Counted from the first letter of the stretch, positions 38,896-49,138 are shown. The stretch: DNA of 64,000 nt from Paenibacillus sp. D2_2 (GCF_031199965.1 NZ_CP133605.1:3628501-3692500), one strand, 5' to 3'. Translations and numbers: made by a program. The notes: generated by a model not told the origin, from the letters alone.

Positions 38896-40194
38896 TCATT
38901 TATCATCATTTGCCTCATCATTTGTCAGAAGAAAATCAGTCTGTAGCGAAGTACCGCGAACTTTGTGATTGCGAATCAGCGCCGAAGGATCATCTGACAG
39001 CATTCCCGCCGTCAGCACAGCACCCTCGCCAAACTTATCGCGCAGCATATCCATCGTCTTCGTCAGCGATTCCTTCTTCGGCTCCTGTTCATAATCAAAC
39101 AGATCTAGCTGCAGTGCCGCTTCTTCCTTGGGTAGCAAATTCTGCAAAGTTATACCGAGTAGTCTAACCGGCTTCTCTGCGCTCCAATGCTGTTTATACA
39201 GCTTACAGGCTTCCGCATATACTTCCTCCGCCCTCTCCGTCACGGTATCAAGGCTATGCGATCTTGTGATTGTCTTCATATCTGGCGTACGAATCGTAAT
39301 TTGCACGGTCTGGGCCATCAATTGCTGCCTGCGCAAGCGCCGCGTCACCTGATCTGCCAAATTCAGCAGTACGCGCTGGACATCTTCCATCTCGCTAATA
39401 TCTCTTGGCAAAGTCGTCGTATGTCCGATTGATTTATTCTTCTCCCGTTCGTCGATAACCGGTGAATCATCATGACCGTTAGCCGCCTGCTTCATCCAGT
39501 GTCCGACAACACCGAACCGATCTATTAACAGCCGCTCTTCCGCCGCGGCCAGCTGTCCGATCGTATAGATGCGAATTTTCTTCAGCTTCTCTGCCGTCCG
39601 CTTACCAATGCCGAACATCTCATCACACGGCTTATCCCATAGAAGAGACGGCACATCTCGTATCCGCAGTACCGTAATGCCATTCGGCTTCTTCATGTCC
39701 GAGGCCATTTTGGCCAACAGCTTGTTAGGTGCAATCCCGATCGAGCAGGGAAGGCCAAGCTCACTGGCAATACGCGATTGGATCGTCTGCGCAATGTCCA
39801 TTGGCGTACCAAATTGCTTCGAACCAGTAATGTCCAGATAGCATTCATCGATAGATACGGCTTGCAATAGTGGAGTATAGCTATAAGCGATATTCATGAA
39901 AGCTCTGGAGTATTTGCGATACAAATGAAAGTTCGGTTGAATCACGATGAGCTCCGGGCACTTCTTCATCCCCTGACTGACCGTCATCCCGGTAGATACA
40001 CCTCTCCTGCGGGCCGCATAGGAGCAAGTAACGATGACGCCTTTGCGCAGCTCCACACTGCCAGCCACAGCGGTCGGGCGATCTCGGTATTTCTCCGGCT
40101 CCTCCGCCTCATGAACCGAACAGTAAAAAGCGTTCATATCGACATGCAGAACAACTCGCCCTCTGGCAGGATAGTATTTATCGACATTATCCAA
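38896..40194 (-). CDS. dinB: DNA polymerase IV (Y-family)
   Basis: 432-residue translesion polymerase. Motifs: VVLHVDMNAFYCSVH (metal site), YAARRRGVSTGM, AVSIDECYLDITG (catalytic Asp-Glu), IGIAPNKLLAKMASD, then helix-hairpin-helix FGIGKRTAEKLKKI and the little-finger domain. Near the C-terminus QLDLFDYE is a beta-clamp binding motif. Starts at a TTG (40194) with GAGGGG upstream. Intact. Confidence 0.94.
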   Translation of the reverse strand: MDNVDKYYPARGRVVLHVDMNAFYCSVHEAEEPEKYRDRPTAVAGSVELRKGVIVTCSYAARRRGVSTGMTVSQGMKKCPELIVIQPNFHLYRKYSRAFMNIAYSYTPLLQAVSIDECYLDITGSKQFGTPMDIAQTIQSRIASELGLPCSIGIAPNKLLAKMASDMKKPNGITVLRIRDVPSLLWDKPCDEMFGIGKRTAEKLKKIRIYTIGQLAAAEERLLIDRFGVVGHWMKQAANGHDDSPVIDEREKNKSIGHTTTLPRDISEMEDVQRVLLNLADQVTRRLRRQQLMAQTVQITIRTPDMKTITRSHSLDTVTERAEEVYAEACKLYKQHWSAEKPVRLLGITLQNLLPKEEAALQLDLFDYEQEPKKESLTKTMDMLRDKFGEGAVLTAGMLSDDPSALIRNHKVRGTSLQTDFLLTNDEANDDK

Positions 40195-40376
40195 GCGTTT
40201 CCCCTCATTTATATACTAGTAAATTCAGCATACCCTTTTCAGTAAAAAACGGTCAACATAGCGATGAACTTTTAACGAAAATTATATTACATTTAAAATA
40301 TCAGAATGATATAATTAGAAAATATACCTAAATCGGTACTTCATTCTGAGGACATCCAAAGGGGGATACTTCCATT

Positions 40377-41999
40377 ATGTCAAAAGCTTTAACTATCTTC
40401 GACACTACTTTGCGAGACGGTACTCAAGGAGAAGGCATTAGCTTATCCGCAGAGGACAAATTGAAGATTGCCAAGAAGCTGGATCAGTTAGGTGTCCATT
40501 ACATTGAAGGCGGCATCCCCGGCAGCAATAGTAAGGATATCGAATTTTTCGATCGGGTTAAGGAATTGCATCTGAACGCGAAGATTACTGCATTCGGCAG
40601 TACTCGCCGCAAGAATAGCTTGGCTGAGCATGATGCCAATCTGCAGCGGCTCATCGACTCAGGTGCACAAGCGGCATCGCTTGTCGGCAAATCATGGGAC
40701 TTCCACGTGCATACGGCACTGCAGACTACTCTGGAAGAGAATCTGGCGATGATCTATGATTCTATTGCCTACTTGAAGCAGCACGGGCTAGAGGTCATGT
40801 TCGATGCCGAGCACTTCTTCGACGGCTATAAGAATAATCCTGAGTATGCCTTAGCAGTCATGCGCAAAGCCGAAGAAGCCGGCGCAGACTGGCTTGTCAT
40901 GTGCGATACGAATGGTGGAACCATGCCTCACGAGGTTTCTGATATCGTTACCGTGCTTGGAGGACAGATCGCTGGAACTGCAAGGCTTGGCATTCATACA
41001 CATAACGACTGCGAACTGGCAGTGGCTAACTCACTCAGCGCAGTTCGCGCCGGTGCTGAAATGATTCAAGGCACCATGAACGGCTATGGCGAGCGTTGTG
41101 GCAATGCCAACCTTTGCTCCATAATCCCGAACCTGCAGCTAAAGCTTGGATATCACGTCCTCGAAGAGAAGCAGATAGAGCAGCTAACGAATACGGCCCG
41201 CTACGTAAGCGAGATTGCTAATGTCCATATGCCGGTTAACCAGCCTTATGTAGGTACAGCGGCATTTGCACATAAAGGTGGCATCCATGTATCCGCGATC
41301 CTACGTGATTCCCGCACCTACGAGCACATCGTGCCTGAGACGGTGGGTAATCACCAACGGGTACTTGTCTCCGAACTGGCCGGACAGAGTAATATTTTGT
41401 CCAAAGCTCAGAAGATGGGAATCGAATTCGATCCGGAAAAAGAAAGCACCAAGGAAGTCATTTCGCGGATCAAGGACCTAGAGCATCAAGGCTATCAGTT
41501 CGAAGGTGCCGACGCTTCACTGGAACTTATGCTGCGGGAGGCCAATGGTGAGTTGAAGAAGCTATTCACTTTTGAGTCCTTCAAAATGCTAGTCGAAAAA
41601 TCGGCCGGAAAACCGGTTGTATCGGAGGCATTCGTCAAGCTGAACATCGACGGCAACTCTATGTATACCGCCGCGGAAGGTAATGGTCCAGTGAATGCGC
41701 TGGATAACGCGCTACGTAAAGCGCTGATCAGCTACTATCCAGGCCTGAAAGACATTCATTTGTCCGACTATAAGGTCCGTGTCCTCGACGATAAAGAGGC
41801 GACCGCCTCGAAGGTTCGCGTCTTGATTGAGTCCTCCAACATGGAGAACTCCTGGAGCACCGTCGGTGTCTCCGGCAACGTCATCGAAGCAAGCTGGGAA
41901 GCGCTAGTTGATAGCTTCCAGTATGCTCTGCTGGGCCAAGACAAACGTGAAGACTACGAGGAGATCCAGTCTGTCGAGAGAGGCCTTGTGAATCACTAG
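40377..41999 (+). CDS. cimA: Citramalate synthase
   Basis: 540 residues, condenses pyruvate with acetyl-CoA to (R)-citramalate, a threonine-independent route to isoleucine. N-terminal TIM barrel IFDTTLRDGTQGEGISLS and metal site LGIHTHNDCELAVANS; then GYGERCGNANL and KGGIHVSA; C-terminal LeuA-type regulatory domain (ASKVRVLIESSN). The longer TIM/LeuA arrangement with GEGIS distinguishes it from 2-isopropylmalate synthase. Intact; no T-box seen upstream. Confidence 0.93.
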   Translation: MSKALTIFDTTLRDGTQGEGISLSAEDKLKIAKKLDQLGVHYIEGGIPGSNSKDIEFFDRVKELHLNAKITAFGSTRRKNSLAEHDANLQRLIDSGAQAASLVGKSWDFHVHTALQTTLEENLAMIYDSIAYLKQHGLEVMFDAEHFFDGYKNNPEYALAVMRKAEEAGADWLVMCDTNGGTMPHEVSDIVTVLGGQIAGTARLGIHTHNDCELAVANSLSAVRAGAEMIQGTMNGYGERCGNANLCSIIPNLQLKLGYHVLEEKQIEQLTNTARYVSEIANVHMPVNQPYVGTAAFAHKGGIHVSAILRDSRTYEHIVPETVGNHQRVLVSELAGQSNILSKAQKMGIEFDPEKESTKEVISRIKDLEHQGYQFEGADASLELMLREANGELKKLFTFESFKMLVEKSAGKPVVSEAFVKLNIDGNSMYTAAEGNGPVNALDNALRKALISYYPGLKDIHLSDYKVRVLDDKEATASKVRVLIESSNMENSWSTVGVSGNVIEASWEALVDSFQYALLGQDKREDYEEIQSVERGLVNH

Positions 42000-42050
42000 G
42001 GAACTCAGTACGAACGAATGAGCGATAATCAAATGATCAAATGAACGCTG

Positions 42051-42076
42051 AAAAACCTGCATTTCTGCAGGTTTTT
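42051..42076. terminator. Terminator between cimA and the convergent thioredoxin-like gene
   Basis: AAAAACCTGCA / TGCAGGTTTTT hairpin with T run on the plus side. Confidence 0.85.
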
Positions 42077-42093
42077 CTCTGTTAAAAGCTTTG

Positions 42094-42684
42094 CTACGAA
42101 TTCGTTAATTTCTTCATTTTGGCTTCTAAATCCTTTGCGGAAAGAGATCCCACGATAACCTCTTGGATCACTCCATCTTTCCCGATCAACACATTCGTCG
42201 GAAAGGCTACTCCGTTAAATTTACGGTAAACCTCTTCTTTCTTATCCAGCAGCACCGGGAAGGTATAACCGTAGTCCTGGACAAACTTCTTAACGTTATC
42301 AAGCTGATCATATAATGTGACATTCACGGCGTATACATCTATTGAATCACTGTATTTCTTCGCCAAGGCAACTAGATCCGACGCTTCCTCTTTACAAGGA
42401 TCACACCATGAGGCCCAAAAGTTCAACAGCAGAGCCTTGTCACGTTTACCACCTACTGTATAGACCTGACCATCCAGATCCTCCAAGGAAAATGAAGGTG
42501 AAGGTGTCCCGGGCTTAGGCGCTTGCGCAGCCAGCAACTCAGTTAGTGATTGACTTGACTCAGCAGCTGCTTCCTTCTGTTCACCCTTTCCCCATAAAGC
42601 CAGTGTGCCTTGACCCAAATTGGAGTACAATACTGCTCCTAATAAGATGATCAATCCTATCAATATCCATTTATGCCTTCTCAT
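42094..42684 (-). CDS. TlpA/ResA-like membrane-anchored thioredoxin
   Basis: About 196 residues. A signal-anchor helix (WILIGLIILLGAVLYSNLG), then a thioredoxin fold outside the membrane with active site FWASWCDPCKEEASDL, SLEDLDGQVYTVGG before it and the cis-Pro loop GVAFPTNVLIGKDG after it. Likely reduces disulfides, for example in cytochrome c maturation or spore cortex synthesis. I start at ATG 42684, with AAGGG upstream; two other in-frame starts lie within 30 bases. Confidence 0.9.
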   Translation of the reverse strand: MRRHKWILIGLIILLGAVLYSNLGQGTLALWGKGEQKEAAAESSQSLTELLAAQAPKPGTPSPSFSLEDLDGQVYTVGGKRDKALLLNFWASWCDPCKEEASDLVALAKKYSDSIDVYAVNVTLYDQLDNVKKFVQDYGYTFPVLLDKKEEVYRKFNGVAFPTNVLIGKDGVIQEVIVGSLSAKDLEAKMKKLTNS

Positions 42685-42801
42685 GTAATCCATTCCCTTT
42701 ATAAGGTTGTTCAAATAGTTTTATCTAATCTTATTAGATATTGTACCCTGATTCGGAGAATTGTTACAGCTTGATAAGCGAAAAATAAGCAGGATGCAAA
42801 A

Positions 42802-44315
42802 TCAATCAAGTATGGCTGCCTTATAACCAACATCCGCCGGATTAAGTTCTTTGCTAATTTCCTTCGTCCCATCGGCACCTAAGTGATCTGGTTCATCATT
42901 CTGCTGCAGATGCATCTCTTCCTGCTCGAACATCGGTACAGATAGCTGGTTGAGAACATTCAACTGTTCCGGATACCCGTAAGTACCGTGTTCACTTATA
43001 TCCAGGCCCATGATCTCTTCTTCCTCCGTTACGCGAAGCCCCATCAGCAGCTTCATCCCACCGAGCACAAGCAAAGACAGAACAAGTACAAATATAAACG
43101 TACCGATCACACCAAGTAGTTGCACACCCAATTGACTCAAGCCACCGCCATAGAATAGGCCAGCAGTTCCTACCCCGGTCGTCTTTGCCAGCTCAGGTGT
43201 CGCAAACAATCCGGTAGATATGGCGCCCAGACCCCAGCGATTCCATGAACCGAAAAGGCACAGATCGGATCATCAAGACCGATATGTTCGAACCATCTAG
43301 CCGTAAAGAAAGTTATAACTCCCGCAACAGCTCCTATGAGGAGGGCAGCCCAAGCTTCCACAAAAGCGCAGGAGCCAGTAATCGCTACAAGTGCGGCCAA
43401 CACACCATTCAACATGCTCGGAATATCCGCTTTGCCTAATATAGCCCAGGAAATGAGTAATGCAGCTACAGCTCCTGCAGCCGCAGCGAGATTTGTCGTC
43501 ATTAGTACGAAGCCAAAAAATCCATTCTCAAGCGGTGTTAACGCACTGCCGGGGTTGAAGCCGAACCATCCGATCCAGAGGATAATCACGCCAAGTACCG
43601 TCAGCACTTGGTTATGCCCTGGAATGCTGTTCGGCTTACCAGCCTTATTGTACTTGCCATGGCGCGGCTTCAATAGAATGAGTGCTGCTAAGGCCGCCGT
43701 TGCTCCCGTAAGATGAACGACCATTAACCGGCATAATCCTGCATTCCCAGTCGTCCCAACCAGCCACCACCCCATACCCAATGGGCTACAATCGGGTAGA
43801 TTACAACTGTGAATATGGTGCCGAACACCATATATACGCTCAGCTTCGCTCTCTCCGCCATTCCTCCGCAAGCAATCGCCAACGATACTGCTGCAAAAGC
43901 CATCTGAAACAGGAACATTAAATTCAGCGGAACTCCAATCTCGGAGAAAACGCTAAATGATCCGATATCTCCCTCACCGCCGAACGGAAAACCGGATCGT
44001 TCCGAGGAAGCCATTGCCATCTCCAAACGCGAAGCCAAATCCGAGTACCCACCAGGCGATCACAGCGATACCTAACGTCAACACCGTTTTACCCGCTACG
44101 TGTCCGGCATTCTTCATTCTTAACGAGCCAGCCTCAAGCAGTGCAAATCCCGCTTGCATGAAAAAGACGAGCATCGCCGCGACAAATACGAAGACCGAGT
44201 TCAAGCCGACCTGTAATACTTCTCCACGAACTTCCCCCTCTGCCGCATACGCGGAAATCGGGAACGCCATGACGGCGATAATTCCCGATAGACTATAAAT
44301 CCATTTCCTGCTCAT
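42802..44315 (-). CDS. amt: Ammonium transporter, Amt family, frame-broken
   Basis: Trimeric ammonium channel in the membrane, about 505 residues. A signal-like start (IYSLSGIIAVMAFPISAYA), then QAGFALLEAGSLRMKNAGHVAGKTVL, GGMAERAKLSVYM, PIVAHWVWGGGWL, VVHLTGATAALAAL, IGWFGFNPGS and ICAFSVHGIAGVWG, including the pore His pair region. Three frame breaks, near 43990, 43733 and 43222; the last is one missing G. The C-terminal tail after GLDISEHGTYGYPE is about 50 residues longer than usual. No glnK gene is adjacent, unlike in many bacteria. Confidence 0.9.
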
Positions 44316-44600
44316 AAATAACCAGCTCCCCAAATGTCATATTCCCTAACACATTGTTAATGATTAAGCTGATTATATGATCTAAAATATGCATAAAACA
44401 ATGCCGATTTGGTCAGTCTTTATATACTTTTAGGAATACTTAACATTCCTTGTTATTTATATGTACATTATAATCAGAGATCTACTAACATTTCTAAAGT
44501 GTAACGTTTGACTGTATAGTTGCATATCGAGTATCATATATCCTATATATAGAGATCACATACTGATATTACTTGGAGAGAGGGTGAATCTATTGGGGAT

Positions 44601-45032
44601 ATGAAGTTGTATCGTATTGGGGAACTAGCCAAAGCTGCGGATGTCAGCGAGCGGACAATAGATTATTACACCAAACTGGGCCTGATCTTGCCGGAGAAAC
44701 GTACCCAGAAAAATTATCGTTTGTACAGTTCTGAAACCTTAAAGAGACTCGAACGTATTAATCAGATGAAGCAGGAAAAGTATACGTTAGAGGAAATTCG
44801 CGAGAAGCTAGATCAATGGAGCACGGTCAGCGGAGAAGAACAAGTTAACGAGAAGCTGAGCTCCCTGGAGATACGTATGCAGCAGCTTGAACGGGAGGTC
44901 AAGGAGCTTGAGCCGTTGATTTCTAATCTCAAACCAGGCCAAGCCCGGCGGGCATATACTAACCTGATGCCACAAAGTCTTGCTTGTATCGAAGCAATTC
45001 AGATTCTAATGAATCACAATCCTTTTAACTAG
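44601..45032 (+). CDS. MerR-family transcriptional regulator
   Basis: 143 residues. Winged helix LYRIGELAKAADVSERTIDYYTKLGLILPEKR, NYRLYSSETLKRLERI, then a coiled coil (EKLSSLEIRMQQLEREVKELEPLI). The C-terminus has no clear metal-binding cysteine pair, so the signal is unknown. It precedes the zinc protease gene by about 60 bases on the same strand and may be co-transcribed. Confidence 0.88.
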   Translation: MKLYRIGELAKAADVSERTIDYYTKLGLILPEKRTQKNYRLYSSETLKRLERINQMKQEKYTLEEIREKLDQWSTVSGEEQVNEKLSSLEIRMQQLEREVKELEPLISNLKPGQARRAYTNLMPQSLACIEAIQILMNHNPFN

Positions 45033-45094
45033 AACTCGCCGAATCCTTCCTTTGACGCACACTATTTATTCTACAGACTATGGAGGAATGATAA

Positions 45095-45774
45095 ATGTAC
45101 TCTAACATCATGCTAATTCCTATTCTACTCGCTTTCGGGCTCTCGCTTTGGGCCCAGTTCAGGGTAAAAGGAACGTTTAATAAATATACGCAGGTACCAA
45201 ACATGTATGGTTTAACAGGACATGATGCCGCAAGACGTATGCTTGACGCGAACGGACTGTATGATATTCCAATCGAACCGGTCCGCGGGCGCTAACTGAC
45301 CACTATGATCCGATTCATAAGGTTGTACGCCTATCCGAGCCGGTATACTACGAAAGCTCGATCTCAGCTGTATCGGTTGCCTGCCATGAAGTAGGCCATG
45401 CTATTCAGCATAAAGAATCTTATCCGATGCTTGTACTACGCCATCGCATGTTCCCATTTGTGAACTTCGCTTCCGGAGTAGCACCGTTCCTGCTTCTGGC
45501 AGGTATCATCTTCGGGGCATTCAATTTGATCGGACTTGGTATCATCTTCTTCTCGGCAGCTGTACTGTTCCAGCTGGTTACATTACCCGTTGAGTTCAAC
45601 GCCAGCAACCGAGCGCGCAAGATAATGGTGGCCCAAGGCCTCGTCACTCACGAAGAAGAACGCGGAGTAGCCAACGTATTGAACGCCGCTGCATTAACTT
45701 ATGTCGCAGCCGCCCTCATTTCTGTGCTTGAATTACTTCGCTATATTTTGATTTTCACTAGCAATCGCGACTAA
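45095..45774 (+). CDS. Zinc metallopeptidase, YugP family, frame-broken
   Basis: About 226 residues, integral membrane. N-terminal helix (IMLIPILLAFGLSLWAQF), GLTGHDAARRMLDANGL, then zinc motif VACHEVGHAIQH and LPVEFNASNRA (third ligand region), with C-terminal helices. Frame lost at GGG (45287-45289); one more G gives PVRGALTDHYDPIHKVVRLSEPVYY. Role probably membrane-protein quality control; unproven. Confidence 0.88.
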
Positions 45775-45823
45775 AGCCATTAGAAGGATGACAACATCCT
45801 TTAGTAGCTGTTCTTCATACCAA

Positions 45824-45863
45824 CAACAAAAAGCACCTCCTACTTCAGGGGTGCTTTTTGTTG
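45824..45863. terminator. Bidirectional terminator
   Basis: CAACAAAAAGCACC / GGTGCTTTTTGTTG between convergent yugP-like and LysR genes. Confidence 0.85.
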
Positions 45864-45893
45864 ATTATATTACTTCTTATAGTTTCTGATGAA

Positions 45894-46805
45894 TTATTGA
45901 CTCGGCGGAGTATCAATTTGAAGTCCAAAGTACTCGAGCAAGAACGCTCTAAATGATTTCGCAACTAGAGGCAACTTCTCATCTGACCGAGAAATGAGGC
46001 CAATCGTCCTTGTCACCTTCGGCTGGGAAATACGTACTCGGCTTGGCTGGAGTTGAAAACTCTGATACAAAGCCATCTCTGGCAGCAGGCTTACTCCCAT
46101 TCCTGCGGCAACAAGACCGCGAATCGTATCCGTCTCTTCTCCCTCGAACGCGACCTTCGGTGTAAAGCCCGCTTCCAGACAAGCATGCCATACGATAGGA
46201 CGTAGAGAGTAACCGTTTCCAAATAATATAAAATGATCATCCTTCAGCTGGCTTAGAGTAATACTCTGTTCCCCAGCCAGAGGATGTCCAGGTGGCAGGA
46301 TCGCCACTAATTCCTCGGTCAATACAATATTACCAACGACCTGATCATGATTCTCCGGAAATGGAGAGATAAAGGCTAGATCAACATCTCCAGAGACCAC
46401 ATCGCGGATTAATGTAGGATAAGTCCCCTGTTTGAAGCGGAATTTAACATTGGGATACAATTTACGAAATTCCGAGACGATGCTAGGTATAAAATGAATT
46501 CCAAGACTGTTCGGGAATCCAAGACGGATCTCACCCAGCTCCGGATCGAGAAGCTCATGAACTTCAGTGACCGCCCGCTCTAAATCCTTCAAAATCGTCT
46601 CTACCCTGCTGCAGAACAATTGTCCCACTGCCGTGAGATGCAAATTCCTCCCCTTCTGCATGAACAAGTTTACACCTAGTTCCTGCTCCAGCTGGTGAAT
46701 TTGTCTACTTACTGCCGACTGCGCCACATGCAGCTCCTCTGCCGCTTGTGTGACATGCTCTTTTTTCGCCACTTTTACAAAATACTGCAGTTGTCTTAAT
46801 TCCAC
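45894..46805 (-). CDS. LysR-family regulator, GltC-like
   Basis: 303 residues. HTH QAAEELHVAQSAVSRQIHQLEQELGVNLF after VELRQLQYFVKVAKKEHV; effector domain with GEIRLGFPNSLGIHFIPSIVSEF and GEETDTIRGLVAAGMGVSLLPE. The whole length resembles Bacillus GltC, activator of glutamate synthase, but no gltAB lies here. GTG start at 46805 aligns with GltC and has GGAG upstream. A GAACTATAGTTC palindrome near 46868-46884 in its own promoter may be a binding site. Confidence 0.88.
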   Translation of the reverse strand: MELRQLQYFVKVAKKEHVTQAAEELHVAQSAVSRQIHQLEQELGVNLFMQKGRNLHLTAVGQLFCSRVETILKDLERAVTEVHELLDPELGEIRLGFPNSLGIHFIPSIVSEFRKLYPNVKFRFKQGTYPTLIRDVVSGDVDLAFISPFPENHDQVVGNIVLTEELVAILPPGHPLAGEQSITLSQLKDDHFILFGNGYSLRPIVWHACLEAGFTPKVAFEGEETDTIRGLVAAGMGVSLLPEMALYQSFQLQPSRVRISQPKVTRTIGLISRSDEKLPLVAKSFRAFLLEYFGLQIDTPPSQ

Positions 46806-46975
46806 AGAATCTGATCGCTCCATTTCACATCTGTTCAATATCCTTTGAAATCAGGACCATTGGCGTACCGAACTATAGTTCAATGGATGTCAGAGCAAAA
46901 TGTTAACGCTTAATCTGTTAACAAAGTCACCTATAGATCAGTACTTCTTTAATTTACCATGTACTTTCTATTGGT

Positions 46976-47590
46976 TCAATGATTCTTTATGAATCTACTC
47001 AGAATTGCATATAGAACAAAGCCGCCAAGCAATCCGCCGAAATGGGCAATCCAGTTGATCTGCGGAACGATAAATGAATAGACGACCCCGATCATAAGCA
47101 GACTGTACAGTGTCTTACGAGAGTTCTCATCGATTAGGTTACGCTGCAGTAGAGCGATGAACAAGAAAGCCCCGTAGACGCCATACACAGCCCCAGAAGC
47201 TCCGACAGCTATATGATAGTCCATCGAACGGTGATATACGACCAAGCTAATGATATTTCCGATCACTCCACTGAAAATAAACAGTACGAAATACTTAATA
47301 TGCCCCATCAATCGTTCCAGAGGCGGCGCGAAGACCAAAATAGCAAAGCAATTCGATACCAAATGCATTAATCCCGAATGAAGAAACATCGCCGCAAACA
47401 ATCTCCACAACTCCGTATCAAACGGCGGAACATTGGTTACTGCGCCGAGCCTAAGCAGAGTGTACCCATTTGTCGATCCGCCATAGAACAGCTCGACGAC
47501 AAACATTACGATATTAGCGACCAGAAGCAGACTTGTAACTGGATAATACCGTAGATAACTTCTCCAATCTTCGTATCGTATAAAGATCAT
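46976..47590 (-). CDS. Rhomboid-family intramembrane serine protease
   Basis: 204 residues, six helices. Catalytic Ser in VGASGAVYGVYGAF, catalytic His in NWIAHFGGLLGGF, and the HSGLMHLVSNC motif in helix 2. ATG at 47590 with AGGAGG. Cleaves membrane proteins within the bilayer; substrate unknown. Divergent from tpx. Confidence 0.93.
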   Translation of the reverse strand: MIFIRYEDWRSYLRYYPVTSLLLVANIVMFVVELFYGGSTNGYTLLRLGAVTNVPPFDTELWRLFAAMFLHSGLMHLVSNCFAILVFAPPLERLMGHIKYFVLFIFSGVIGNIISLVVYHRSMDYHIAVGASGAVYGVYGAFLFIALLQRNLIDENSRKTLYSLLMIGVVYSFIVPQINWIAHFGGLLGGFVLYAILSRFIKNH

Positions 47591-47653
47591 ATCGTTTCCT
47601 CCTTGTACTCCACTCTTTATTTTTATAAGTTGGACAATCTCTTTTTAAAACGA

Positions 47654-47668
47654 TTATAATTAAAATTA
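47654..47668. promoter_or_regulatory. Possible PerR-type box upstream of tpx
   Basis: TTATAATTAAAATTA matches 11 of the 14 defined bases of the PerR consensus TTATAATNATTATAA. Suggestive for a peroxidase gene but weak in A/T-rich sequence. Confidence 0.3.
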
Positions 47669-47702
47669 GAAACTTTATCTAACTAATAGGAGGAGAAGAC
47701 AA

Positions 47703-48223
47703 ATGACGCAAGAACGCACTAACGCTGCTACATTTAAAGGCAACCCCATTACCTTGATTGGACCTGAACTTAAGGTCGGGACAAGGCTCCCGATTTCCGG
47801 TTAAACAAAAACCTGCTTGAAGAAGTAACCCTCGCCGACTATGACGGCAAAATCAAACTGATCAGTGTCGTACCCTCCCTGGATACAGGCGTATGTGACG
47901 CCCAAACAAGACGCTTCAATCAAGAAGCCGCTGAGCTTGGAGAAGATGTTATCATTCTGACGGTCAGCGCTGACCTTCCATTCGCACAAGCTCGCTGGTG
48001 TGGAGCTGCCGGAGTAGATCGCGTGGTTACACTATCCGACTACAAAGATAATTCTTTCGGTAAAGCATACGGCGTCCTGATCAAGGAATTCGCGCTTGAC
48101 CATCGTGCTGTCTTCGTTCTCGACAAGGACAACACCATCCGCTATGTTCAAGTACTTAACGAAATGGGCGAGCATCCGAACTATGAAGAGCCAATCGCAG
48201 CTGTGAAAAGCCTGCTTGGTTAG
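47703..48223 (+). CDS. tpx: Thiol peroxidase (Tpx), frame-broken
   Basis: About 173-residue peroxiredoxin reducing hydroperoxides with thioredoxin electrons. Peroxidatic Cys in [17 protein letters not shown], resolving Cys in ARWCGAAGV. The first 26 residues are in another frame; one more G at 47778-47780 gives [21 protein letters not shown] at 47703 with AGGAGGAG. Confidence 0.93.
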
Positions 48224-48252
48224 TTCTCAGGATCCATATATGAAATGACAAG

Positions 48253-48292
48253 AAAAGCGAGTAAGGAGGAAACTCCCTGCTCGCTTTTTTTT
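48253..48292 (+). terminator. Terminator of tpx
   Basis: AAAGCGAG ... CTCGCTTT hairpin with inner GGA/TCC and T8 tail. Confidence 0.85.
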
Positions 48293-48304
48293 GCCCGATC
48301 TAGA

Positions 48305-48696
48305 TTAAGCTAATACTTTGTAGGCAGCCAGCTTCTTATCCAAGATGGCGAACAAATGAAGGATATTACGGTAATTGGCCCCAGATCCCCCATCGAACCC
48401 CGAGTCGCAGAATATACATCGACAGCGGTACGGAGAGGACCCGTAGACACGATAGATACAGTTATATCCATAACCCGTCCGAATTTGGTCCGCTTCTCTA
48501 ACGTAATCTCACCTACGTTAGGAACTTCATGCAATACTTTATATCCGGGAATCTTCTTTAGAGTTGAAATTATTTCTTCCCAGGCCTGTTCCTTGGATAA
48601 TTGATAATATCTCGTCTTTAATTCAGGTGTCTTCGCACGATCACTTGTACCGTCATAGCTGCGAAAAATACCGACTAATGTTCTTTTTAGCGACAA
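48305..48696 (-). CDS. DUF1499-like small protein, frame-broken at C-terminus
   Basis: About 130 residues. YYQLSKEQAWEEIISTLKKIPGYKVLHEVPNVGEITLEKRTKFGRVMDITVSIV resembles the DUF1499 family. At CCCC (48379-48382) one more base changes the end to NYRNILHLFAILDKKLAAYKVLA, a better C-terminus than the tail read directly. Function unknown, soluble. The family call is moderate. Confidence 0.65.
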
Positions 48697-48804
48697 CCTG
48701 CTCTTCCTCCTTCATATAGCGGCAAGAAATAGTAAGTATAATTTATATTATAGTGTAACATTGATTGGAGAACAAACAAAGTCGATTCAGGTAAGATGGC
48801 AAAT

Positions 48805-49053
48805 AAAAAAGGCACCTCGAGGACTCTTTTTCACAAAAAATCCTTCAAAGTGCCGCATCCATTATGCAAGACCCGCCTATGCCGTCCGATTATCGTGTCT
48901 CGAACCTGCCTTAGCAGGTGGGTGACCGCAACGACGCTTTTGAAGTCCCCTAATCCATTGGATAGGGCCTTTCAGCTGCGGCGTAATGTAAGTCTCCCGA
49001 GACTTTGTCATTGGTTCAAAACAACAATTAACCGAAACGTACATCGCAGGACA
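48805..49053 (-). ncRNA. ssrS: Small structured RNA, 6S RNA (SsrS)-like
   Basis: A stand-alone transcription unit of about 250 nt with a near-consensus sigma-A promoter and an intrinsic terminator (GGCAC...GAGGA loop TCCTT...GTGCC, T6 on the minus strand, 48811-48854) and no open frame with a ribosome site. Internal stems include TCACCCACCTGC/GCAGGTTCGAG, AGTCTCGGGAGACT and GCATAATGGATGC; CCTGCG near the 5' end can close with CGGG near the 3' end, giving a long rod with a central bulge as in 6S RNA. The element CCCACCT...AGGTTC and its size agree with firmicute 6S RNAs as I recall them. The ncRNA call is firm; the 6S identity is an inference. Confidence 0.6.
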
Positions 49054-49060
49054 TATTCAC

Positions 49061-49089
49061 ATTATAGAACTTCTTAAATCAATTGTAAA
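49061..49089 (-). promoter_or_regulatory. Sigma-A promoter of the 6S-like RNA
   Basis: TTTACA, exactly 17 bases, TATAAT on the minus strand, seven to eight bases before the proposed RNA start. Confidence 0.8.
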
Positions 49090-49138
49090 CATGACAATTT
49101 TCGCAGATAGCCCTTACGGCTCGTCCGAGAGAACAAGA

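Noticed and set aside
40195-40376. T-box or other leader element upstream of cimA
   Set aside because: No T-box core or terminator hairpin seen in the 180-base A/T-rich gap.
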